Part shown: positions 1 to 6,632 of the stretch, one piece after another
Layout: the number at the start of each line of letters is the position of its first letter
Position numbering within the stretch: the stretch's first letter is position 1
Source: Nitriliruptoraceae bacterium
GTDB lineage: Bacteria > Actinomycetota > Nitriliruptoria > Nitriliruptorales > Nitriliruptoraceae
DNA length: 53,894 bases
Direction of reading: 5' to 3'
Assembly (NCBI GenBank): GCA_020832455.1
Contig: JAFIEQ010000009.1
Location: forward strand, 1 to 53,894
Made by a program: the position numbers and the translations under genes
Notes under the pieces: model-generated
Told to the model about the DNA's origin: nothing
The model's input: the letters and a program-made list of their open reading frames with translations, nothing else
Database searches by the model: none

Positions 1-1098
1 GGGGTGGCCAACCTCCCCCTGGGGGTGCCGCGCCTGTAGGGGCACGCGACGCGGCGCGCGCAGCCGCAGGTCACCCACGCGCGGCCCGGGGGCGGGGCCG
101 CCGGGGCGGACCACGGCCTCGACGGTCAGCCGGTCCTCGCCGTCCAGGACGGTGTCGATGTCCGGGTCCTGCGTCGGTTCCAGGCCGTACCGGCGCGTGA
201 ACCCGTCGAGGTCATCGGGGGTCGCTCGCAGCCCCAGCACGGCACCCGGCTCGATGACCTCCTCCCTGGCCGGCGCGACCTGCAACCCCGTGGACGAACG
301 CATCACGGTGACCAGCACGCCGTCGGGGGTGGACTCGGCCTCCTCGACGGTCCATCCGACCAGCGAGGATCCGGCCGGGACGTTCGCGCTGCGGTGGGTG
401 GCGTCGAGCCCGTAGCGCTCCCCGATCGCCGGCAGCGCGCGCGGCCCCGGCGACGCGCCACGGCCGGGCAGCAGCCAACGGCCACCGACGGCGAACACCG
501 CGATGCCGGCCGCGAGCAGGGCCAGGCCCACGGGCAGTGGCGCGAACAGCCCGTAGGGCTCGATGTCGACGCCGAGGTTGTCACCCGAGGCCGCGAGCAG
601 ATCATTGAGCAGGATCAGCGGCCCGGAGGCCACCAGCGTCAGCGTGCCCCCGAGGATGGCCGCGAAGCCCATCGGCATGAGCAACCGCGACACGGCGACC
701 CCGGTGCGTTCCCCGATGCGCTCGACCACCGGCAGGAACAGCGCCGCGGCACCGATGTTCTGCATGAAGGCGCTGATCCCGCCCACGGCCGTCGCGGTGG
801 AGGCGACGATGCAACGTTCGGTCGACCCCGAGACGCGCAGGATCGCGGCAGCGACGCTGCGCATGACCCCGACGCGATCCAACCCGGCGCCCAGGATCAT
901 CACCGCGATGATGGAGATCACCGCGTTGGACGCGAACCCGGCGAACACCTCGGCGCGTGGGACCAGCCCGAGCAGGCCGACCAGGACCATCACCAGGATC
1001 GCGGCCACGTCGATGCGGACGATCTCCGTCACGAACAGCGTGATCGCCCCGAGGAGCACCACCAGGACCAGGATCATCTCCGGGGTCAGGGACTGCAT
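1..1098 (-). CDS. SLC13/DASS-type ion permease with RCK_C (TrkA-C) domain, 3' end cut by window edge
   Basis: Reading leftwards from ATG at 1098 the frame stays open to base 1 (366 codons), so the C-terminus lies outside the window. The protein starts with a hydrophobic helix (MILVLVVLLGAITLFVTEIV) and continues through several membrane segments, including the AFMQNIGAAALFLPVV stretch typical of the SLC13/ArsB-like ion transporter superfamily. After about residue 240 it becomes soluble (GSSLVGWTVEEAES, then GAVLGLRATPDDL), which resembles an RCK_C regulatory domain. Family knowledge suggests import of di- or tricarboxylates or sulfate; the substrate cannot be read from sequence. AGGAG lies upstream on this strand (about 1109), followed by a possible -10 TAGACT near 1134. 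It is divergent from the quinone reductase gene. Confidence 0.82.
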   Translation of the reverse strand, partial: MQSLTPEMILVLVVLLGAITLFVTEIVRIDVAAILVMVLVGLLGLVPRAEVFAGFASNAVISIIAVMILGAGLDRVGVMRSVAAAILRVSGSTERCIVASTATAVGGISAFMQNIGAAALFLPVVERIGERTGVAVSRLLMPMGFAAILGGTLTLVASGPLILLNDLLAASGDNLGVDIEPYGLFAPLPVGLALLAAGIAVFAVGGRWLLPGRGASPGPRALPAIGERYGLDATHRSANVPAGSSLVGWTVEEAESTPDGVLVTVMRSSTGLQVAPAREEVIEPGAVLGLRATPDDLDGFTRRYGLEPTQDPDIDTVLDGEDRLTVEAVVRPGGPAPGPRVGDLRLRAPRRVPLQARHPQGEVGHP

Positions 1099-1236
1099 CG
1101 GTGGGGCTCCTGGCTGCCGGCTGGGGCACCAGTCTAGCTAATTGTACGGACATATCGTCCACCCCCGAGGGGCCCCGTCGGCCCGGGATCGCGGCGACTA
1201 CGGTCATGGCGTCGCGATCCCGAACCCGGAGCCAGC

Positions 1237-2205
1237 ATGCGAGCCGTCCAGGTCACCCGACTCGACGGGCCGGGCTCGGTCACCGTCGAGGACGTGCCGG
1301 ATCCGACCGGCGACGGGGTCCAGATCGAGGTCGCCGCGGCCGGGGTGACCTTCCCCGACGTGCTGTTGACCCGCGGTCTGTACCAGCTGCGGCCGGACCC
1401 ACCGTTCACACCCGGCTCGGAGGTCGCGGGCACGGTGGTCACCGCCCCGCAGGGCAGCGGGTTCACCGCCGGGCAGCGCGTCGCGGCCTTCCCCGGCATC
1501 GGCGGTTTCGCCGAACGCATCGTCATCGACCCCAGGCTGGTGCTCCCCCTGCCGGACGCGATCGGGTTCGAGGACGCCGCCGGCATGCCGATGAACCTGC
1601 TGACGGTGCACTTCGCCCTGGAGCGCCGCGGGGGGCTGACGCCCGATGACGTCGTGCTGGTCCACGGCGCGGGCGGCGGGATCGGTGTCGCCGCCATCCA
1701 GCTGGCCGTCGCGCGGGGCGCCCGCGTCATCGCGGTCACCTCGACGTCCGAGAAGGCGGCGTTGGCGCGAGCCGCCGGGGCCCACGACACCTTCGAGGTG
1801 GCCGGGTTCAAGGACGCGGTCGCGGAGCTCACCGAGGGCCGCGGGGTCGACATCGTGGTCGATCCGGTCGGTGGGGAGCGGTTCACCGACTCGCTGCGCA
1901 GCCTCCGACCCGAGGGACGGCTGCTGGTGATCGGTTTCGCCGCCGGGGAGATCCCGACGGTGAAGGTCAACCGGCTGCTGCTGAACAACCTGAGCGTGGT
2001 CGGCGTCGGCTGGGGCGCGTTCTGGCAGCGTGACGCCTCCTACCCCCGCCAGCAGTGGGATGCGCTGCTCCCGTTGATCGAGCGCGGCCGCCTGACGCCG
2101 CCGATCGGCGGCCGCTACCCGCTCGAGGACGCGTCGGCGGCGCTGACCGCGATCGAGGAGCGCACCGCCACCGGCAAGCTCGTCCTGGAGACGGGCGCCA
2201 GCTGA
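1237..2205 (+). CDS. Zinc-less NADPH:quinone oxidoreductase (MDR superfamily)
   Basis: 322 aa, the usual length for QOR-type medium-chain reductases. The N-terminal GroES-like fold (VTFPDVLLTRGLYQLRPDPPF) is followed by the dinucleotide-binding motif VHGAGGGIGVAAIQLA around residues 141-156 and the family signature region VDIVVDPVGGERF. No structural or catalytic zinc cysteines are seen, which fits one- or two-electron reduction of quinones or enoyl substrates with NADPH in the cytoplasm. The start at 1237 is chosen because GGAG (1228-1231) is well spaced before ATG. It stands alone, divergent from the SLC13 permease across a 138-bp gap. Confidence 0.92.
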   Translation: MRAVQVTRLDGPGSVTVEDVPDPTGDGVQIEVAAAGVTFPDVLLTRGLYQLRPDPPFTPGSEVAGTVVTAPQGSGFTAGQRVAAFPGIGGFAERIVIDPRLVLPLPDAIGFEDAAGMPMNLLTVHFALERRGGLTPDDVVLVHGAGGGIGVAAIQLAVARGARVIAVTSTSEKAALARAAGAHDTFEVAGFKDAVAELTEGRGVDIVVDPVGGERFTDSLRSLRPEGRLLVIGFAAGEIPTVKVNRLLLNNLSVVGVGWGAFWQRDASYPRQQWDALLPLIERGRLTPPIGGRYPLEDASAALTAIEERTATGKLVLETGAS

Positions 2206-2380
2206 ATCCGGTCCCCGACGCTCGGCACCGGCCGTGTCCGCGGAGCCTCGTGCCAGCGACGGGGGTCGTTCGGACAGGTGTCTGCAACGGCGTGTGCGGC
2301 CGTAGCCAGCAGCCGTGCGGTACGGGACAGTGGTCCCGAGGCGTCCGGCGCAGGGTCGCGACGCCCATCGGGGGATCTGC

Positions 2381-3367
2381 ATGGACCTGCGCAGCTGGTT
2401 CAGCGCGTTGTTCGCGGCCGGCGCGGCCAGCTTCGCGGTCGTCGCGGTCGTGCTGACCACCGACGTGGACACGGTCGAGGCTGCGACGCCGGATCGGCCG
2501 CCCATCGGCGAGGTGGTCGACGCCCGGGGGGAGATCCGATTGGACGTTCCCGCACGGCTCCCTGCCGGGACCAGTGTGCGGATCGGCATCGCGATGCTCG
2601 ACCGGGACACCGTGCCGGTCGTCGGAACCGACCTGCGCGTCCAGGTCGACGCGCGGATCGACCCGGCGGCCGGAGCGCAGGAGTGGGTGGTCCTGGACCA
2701 GCCGTCCAACGCGCGGACGACCGGTGGGCGCTACGTGTGGCAGTCGATGCTGCACATCAGTCCGGAGGCGCCCTGCGACGCCCTGCCGGGCCACCTCTCC
2801 GTCGAGGTGCGGACGATGGAGGACCCGCCCCGCACGTTCGTGGTCGAACGGGCGCTGCCCCCGATCTCGTGCGTCGCCGAGGTGCCGGCCGCACCGTCAT
2901 CGGTCCACGACACGACCGGCTGCCACGACCTCGAGCGCGACCGACCGCTGGCCGCGCCTGCTGTCGAACCCTCCGCGTGCAACCCGGTCCGACGCCGAGG
3001 GTCCGGATCCCCCTCCCCGGGTCGGAACGCCACCGTCGAGGACGAAGGGGACGAGGAGACCGACGCCGACGACGAGGACCCGGACGACACCGACCGGGAC
3101 GAGGGTTCGGACCGCGACGACCGGTCAGCCGACGCCGAGGACGCCGACGCCGAGGACGGGGCATCGCAGCGCACCTCCCCGGACGAGGACGACGCGGACG
3201 GCACGGACGACGCGGACGGCACGGACGACCCGGACGACCCGGACGACCCGGACGAGGATCAAGATCAGGGTGGCGACGACCCGGATACCGGTGATGCGGA
3301 CGGCACGGACGACGCTGCCACCTCGTCGTCGCGACGGTCGGACGAGACGGACGAGGACACCCCCTGA
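2381..3367 (+). CDS. Secreted protein with beta-type domain and long Asp-rich tail, function unknown
   Basis: 328 aa from ATG 2381, preceded by GGGGGA; an upstream in-frame start at 2315 would place junk before the signal sequence. An N-terminal hydrophobic signal (residues about 8-27) leads to a soluble region of about 150 residues with two cysteines near SPEAPCDALPG and PPISC. From about residue 210 the sequence becomes extremely acidic and repetitive, with many DD, DAD and DGTDD units encoded by near-identical GAC-rich DNA repeats (3040-3300). The tail overlaps the 3' end of the convergent gene by 103 bp. The function is not recognised. The tail may bind cations, or may be low-complexity drift in a GC-rich genome. 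Confidence 0.6.
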   Translation: MDLRSWFSALFAAGAASFAVVAVVLTTDVDTVEAATPDRPPIGEVVDARGEIRLDVPARLPAGTSVRIGIAMLDRDTVPVVGTDLRVQVDARIDPAAGAQEWVVLDQPSNARTTGGRYVWQSMLHISPEAPCDALPGHLSVEVRTMEDPPRTFVVERALPPISCVAEVPAAPSSVHDTTGCHDLERDRPLAAPAVEPSACNPVRRRGSGSPSPGRNATVEDEGDEETDADDEDPDDTDRDEGSDRDDRSADAEDADAEDGASQRTSPDEDDADGTDDADGTDDPDDPDDPDEDQDQGGDDPDTGDADGTDDAATSSSRRSDETDEDTP

Positions 3368-4614
3368 CCCGGACCGGTGCGGTGTCGGCGCTGTGCGACG
3401 CGGTCGACCAGCACCGCGGCGAGCACCGAGCCGAGCACCACGGCCGCCGCGGCCAGCGGGTCCTCCATCAGGTTGGGTGCGGACAGGAGCACGACGCCGA
3501 GCGACAGCATCACGGCGCCGCTGAGCAGCTTGAGCAGGCGGCCGTGCCGCTCCTGGAAGCGGGCGATCCGCAGCGTGGCCACCACGGCCAGGAACAGCAC
3601 CAGCTCGTCGAACACGTAGATGCCGAGGTAGAGCGCGAGCAGCCCCACGAACTCCGCGCCCTCGACCCCCTGCTGGTGCATGATCCCGGACCAGACGACC
3701 GGGAAGCCCGCCGTGCACGGCAGTTCGACGAGCGCGATGCCCGCTGCCATCGCGACCGTGGTGCCGAGCACCGCGGGCAACGATCGATCCGAGCGGCGGA
3801 TGCTCCGGCTCGTGCGGTAGATGCGTGGCTTGAACCGGTCGGGGATCGTCAACGACACGCCCCGCTTGAACCACAGGTAGTCCTTGACGTTGATCAGCCC
3901 GACGGTCAGCGCGACCACGGCGACCCCGACGCGGATCGCCCCGAGGTGCTCGATGAACCCGAGGACGCTGAACACCCCCGCGATGAACGCCCCGTAGAGC
4001 AGGCCGGTCACCGTCAGGAACACGCCACCGATGAGTGCCACGCGGGCGCGTGACACCCCGGCGTGGAGCACCATCGCGAGCAGCACGCTCAGGACCCACA
4101 ACGAGCACGGGTTGAAGCCGTCGACCAGCGCGATCAACACGGTCGCCCCGATGGCGGAACGCTCGCCCGGATCGACCTGACCGATCGCCGGGAGCCGGAG
4201 CACACCAGAGGACGGAGGATCGAGCGCACCCGGCGGCGGAGCGGTCTGAGAAGGCAGCATCGCCGCGAGCGCGTCGACGATCGCGGGGTCGTAGCCGACG
4301 ACGACCTCGTCACCGATCACGAGGGTGGGCACCCCGGAGGCCTCGTGGCCCCGCAGGGTGAGCTCGGCGACCCACCGATCACGGGCAGCCTCGTCCCCAC
4401 CGACCTCGAAGCGCTCCACCTCGAACGCGCCGGGGTGGCGTGCCTCCAACGCGTCCAGGTCCTCCTCCATCAGCGCGCAGTAGGGGCAACCGTCCGCGCC
4501 GAAGTACAGGACCGTGACCGGATCGGCCGCCGCCACGCCGGGCAGCAGCACCATCGCGACCAGCGCGAGCAGCAGGCCGAGACCCCATGCCCGGAGACGA
4601 TCGGACCCCACCAT
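3265..4614 (-). CDS. Thioredoxin/glutaredoxin-like domain fused to CcdA/DsbD-type membrane protein
   Basis: 449 aa from ATG 4614. A signal peptide (residues 1-30, ending AAADP) precedes a periplasm-side thioredoxin-like domain with a CPYC redox centre at 43-46 and a cis-proline loop GVPT near 95-98. A CcdA-like membrane domain follows, with six or more helices, and carries the paired cysteines of the DsbD/CcdA family in FNPCS (C170) and LPCTAGFP (C300). The inferred role is passing electrons from cytoplasmic thioredoxin across the membrane to extracytoplasmic disulfides, with the fused domain as partner or acceptor. The last about 35 residues are a low-complexity Ser/Val/Asp tail overlapping the convergent neighbour. 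Domain assignment is firm; the exact substrate is unknown. Confidence 0.88.
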   Translation of the reverse strand: MVGSDRLRAWGLGLLLALVAMVLLPGVAAADPVTVLYFGADGCPYCALMEEDLDALEARHPGAFEVERFEVGGDEAARDRWVAELTLRGHEASGVPTLVIGDEVVVGYDPAIVDALAAMLPSQTAPPPGALDPPSSGVLRLPAIGQVDPGERSAIGATVLIALVDGFNPCSLWVLSVLLAMVLHAGVSRARVALIGGVFLTVTGLLYGAFIAGVFSVLGFIEHLGAIRVGVAVVALTVGLINVKDYLWFKRGVSLTIPDRFKPRIYRTSRSIRRSDRSLPAVLGTTVAMAAGIALVELPCTAGFPVVWSGIMHQQGVEGAEFVGLLALYLGIYVFDELVLFLAVVATLRIARFQERHGRLLKLLSGAVMLSLGVVLLSAPNLMEDPLAAAAVVLGSVLAAVLVDRVAQRRHRTGPGQGVSSSVSSDRRDDEVAASSVPSASPVSGSSPP

Positions 4615-4798
4615 GGTGCACCCTGTCGCGGCCGGCGGTCGCGCACCGCCACCGCTCCCATGGTCGACCAGGCGCGGTTCGGCCCACACCGCCGTGGGTC
4701 CCATCCCGGGGGGACCAACGGCGCGGCCAGCCGAGCACCACCGTGCCGGATCCGCACGAGCATCGCGGGACGGGGAGTGCCCACCGGGCCCCGACGGG

Positions 4799-4804
4799 TA
4801 GCGT
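4799..4804 (+). promoter_or_regulatory. Putative -10 box TAGCGT for the VIT gene
   Basis: TAGCGT lies 66 bp before the start of the VIT-family gene. It has the same sequence as the -10-like boxes upstream of 10143 and of the minus-strand gene starting at 15605. No convincing -35 is seen. The assignment is by pattern only. Confidence 0.35.
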
Positions 4805-4870
4805 CCGACGGGGCCGAGCCCCGTCCCGTCGGGTGCCGGCGTCTCCCCGGCTCGCCAGGAGCGTCCGACC

Positions 4871-5443
4871 ATGGATCGTGAGCCCGAGGCCGCCGCGTCC
4901 GGCGAGGCGCGCGCCGGTCCACCCGGCGGACTCGACCGGTCGAACACCATCCGCGCGGGGGTGTTCGGGATCCAGGACGGGATCGTCAGCAACTTCGGGC
5001 TCATCATGGGGGTCGCCGGGGCGCAGATCAGCCCCGAGGCCGTGTTGGTGGCGGGTGTCGCCGGGCTCGTGTCCGGGGCGCTGTCCATGGGTGCCGGTGA
5101 GTACGTCAGCGTCCGTACCCAGGCGGAGCTGCTGGATGCCGAGGGTGTCGTCCGCAGCGAGGAGGACAACGTCAGCCCGGTCCGGGCGGCCGCCGCCAAC
5201 GGACTGCTGTTCGTCGCGGGCGGCGCGATCCCGCTGGTGCCCTTCCTGCTCACCACCGGGATGACCGCCGTGGCGGTCAGCAGTCTGTTGAGCGTGATCG
5301 CGCTGTTCACGGCCGGGGCCGTGCTGACCCGTCTGACCCGACGCAGCGCCTGGCGCTCGGGCATGCGCCTGCTCGTCATCGGTGGGGGTGCCGGGGTCGT
5401 GGGGTTCCTGGTCGGGACCGCGCTCGGCGCAACGGTCGGCTGA
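4871..5443 (+). CDS. VIT1/CCC1-family iron/manganese transporter, short form
   Basis: 190 aa. The sequence matches VIT/CCC1 membrane proteins: a first helix with GVFGIQDGIVSNFGLIMGVAGA, then GLVSGALSMGAGEYVSVRTQAEL, and three more C-terminal helices. The family moves Fe2+ or Mn2+ out of the cytoplasm. In typical members a cytosolic metal-binding helical domain of roughly 50 or more residues separates TM2 and TM3; here only about a dozen residues (DAEGVVRSEEDNVSP) link them, so the protein is shorter than the usual 230-odd aa. AGGAG at 4857-4861 supports ATG 4871. It is followed 23 bp later by the hydrolase gene, so the two may be co-transcribed. Confidence 0.88.
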   Translation: MDREPEAAASGEARAGPPGGLDRSNTIRAGVFGIQDGIVSNFGLIMGVAGAQISPEAVLVAGVAGLVSGALSMGAGEYVSVRTQAELLDAEGVVRSEEDNVSPVRAAAANGLLFVAGGAIPLVPFLLTTGMTAVAVSSLLSVIALFTAGAVLTRLTRRSAWRSGMRLLVIGGGAGVVGFLVGTALGATVG

Positions 5444-5466
5444 CGCGCCGACGATCCGGAGGGATC

Positions 5467-6177
5467 ATGACCGCAACCGATCCACACCACGTCGTGGTCG
5501 ACGGCACCGACGTGCTGCTCGTCCACCCGGACGGCACGGGGCCACACGCCGCACTGGTGGTGCTGCACGAGGCGAGCGGTCGCAACGACGACAGCGCGCG
5601 GATCGCCCGACACCTCGCGTCACTCGGCTACCTCGCCGCGGTGCCGGACCTGTTCGGCACGGGCTTCCGCCCGCTGTGCATCGCCAGGACCGTGCGCGAG
5701 GCGTTCCTCGCGCCGGCAGGGCGGTTCACCTCCGACCGGATCGAGTCGGTCCGCGCCTGGCTGGCCGACCGCGACGACGTCGATGGCGCCCGGATCGGCG
5801 TGATCGGCTTCTGCATGGGTGGGGGGTTCGCGGTCGTGGCCGCGGCCCGCTCCCCGTTCGCGGCCGCCGCGGTCAACTACGGCCGGGTCCCCGCCGACCC
5901 GGAGCTGATCGCCGGCAGCTGTCCGGTGGTCGCGAACTACGGCGCCGAGGACCCGTGGATCCCCGACGGCACGGCGCAGCGCTACGAGCAGCTGCTGACC
6001 GCGCAAGGGGTGCCCGTCGACGTGGAGGTCTTCGAGGGGGTCGGACACAGCTTCATGAACCACGAGCCAGCCGCCATGGCGCGTCTACGCATCGCGTTCG
6101 ACGGCCCGACGGCCGAACGCGCGTGGGCCCGCATCGAGGGGTTCCTGGATCGCCACCTCGGTGCCCCTCCCGCCTGA
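5467..6177 (+). CDS. Dienelactone hydrolase family protein
   Basis: 236 aa alpha/beta hydrolase. The family nucleophile motif is GFCMGG with Cys116; the acid is Asp162 in GAEDPWIP and the base is His194 in GVGHSFMN, so the Cys-Asp-His triad is complete. Members hydrolyse dienelactones in aromatic ring-cleavage pathways or other small lactones and esters; no other aromatic degradation genes are near, so the substrate is open. GGAGGG (5458-5463) sits directly before ATG 5467. It lies just downstream of the VIT gene. Confidence 0.92.
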   Translation: MTATDPHHVVVDGTDVLLVHPDGTGPHAALVVLHEASGRNDDSARIARHLASLGYLAAVPDLFGTGFRPLCIARTVREAFLAPAGRFTSDRIESVRAWLADRDDVDGARIGVIGFCMGGGFAVVAAARSPFAAAAVNYGRVPADPELIAGSCPVVANYGAEDPWIPDGTAQRYEQLLTAQGVPVDVEVFEGVGHSFMNHEPAAMARLRIAFDGPTAERAWARIEGFLDRHLGAPPA

Positions 6178-6197
6178 TGGGCGGCGTGGCCTGCACC

Positions 6198-6229
6198 GTG
6201 ACACGGGCCGTGACACGGCGGTGACACGG
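6198..6229 (+). repeat. Three tandem GTGACACGG repeats, possible BTAD/SARP operator
   Basis: Exact copies of GTGACACGG start at 6198, 6210 and 6221, a spacing of 12 and 11 bp, all on the same face of the helix. SARP-type regulators with wHTH-BTAD domains are known to bind direct repeats with about 11-bp periodicity next to promoters, and the large gene downstream encodes such domains. The repeats lie about 77 bp before the micro-ORF at 6306 and 240 bp before the regulator. The operator function is inference; the repeats themselves are plain in the sequence. Confidence 0.55.
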
Positions 6230-6305
6230 CCGGGCGGGAAGGTGGTCGACATCCGCCAGGACGGCCCCGTCGAGGGGTCGTCGTTCCTCCGCCAGGAGCA
6301 TCACG

Positions 6306-6398
6306 ATGTCGATCGACCGCACCCCGACCGCACCGACCGCCACCGACGACGACCTGCCGATCACCCTGCCGGGCGCCGACGGCGACCTGCGTTGGTGA
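6306..6398 (+). CDS. Micro-ORF, 30-aa peptide of unknown function
   Basis: ATG 6306 opens a 30-codon frame ending TGA 6398, with AGGAG at 6295-6299, a good ribosome-binding distance. The peptide is threonine/proline-rich at the start, then acidic (TDDDLPITLPGADGDLRW at the end) with a C-terminal tryptophan and no cysteine or membrane segment. It lies between the GTGACACGG repeats and the BTAD-type regulator. It could be a signalling or modified-peptide precursor, a leader peptide, or the start of a broken gene; nothing recognisable supports one choice. Support comes from the ribosome-binding site and position only. Confidence 0.4.
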   Translation: MSIDRTPTAPTATDDDLPITLPGADGDLRW

Positions 6399-6456
6399 CC
6401 CCGGGCTGAGCTGCCACGACCCACCCGCGACACCGCCGGGAGGGGGCCCCGCTGGG

Positions 6457-6462
6457 TAGCCT
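6457..6462 (+). promoter_or_regulatory. -10 box TAGCCT, leaderless arrangement before GTG 6472
   Basis: TAGCCT ends 9 nt before a GTG codon at 6472. The same spacing separates TAGCGT from ATG 10143, and a 6-nt gap separates TAGCCT from ATG 50694, so these look like leaderless transcripts. For this gene it supports a true translation start at 6472, upstream of the frame break discussed with the regulator. Confidence 0.45.
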
Positions 6463-6632
6463 CCTCCTGCGGTGCGCATCCGTGCGGCCGTCGCTCGGAC
6501 GCTCGGGGAGCCCGGCATCGTCGCTCGCATCGCCCGCCTCCGCCGGGGGGGCCCAGCCGGGCGGCGGGGGCGGGGCCGCTGGGGGCGCCGGGCATCGGCG
6601 CGCCCTGCGCCCCCCCCGGGCGGGGGGACGCG

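Noticed and set aside
1148-1160. GGAC-ATATC-GTCC inverted repeat between the first two genes as an operator
   Set aside because: Only four base pairs per arm; expected often by chance in GC-rich DNA.
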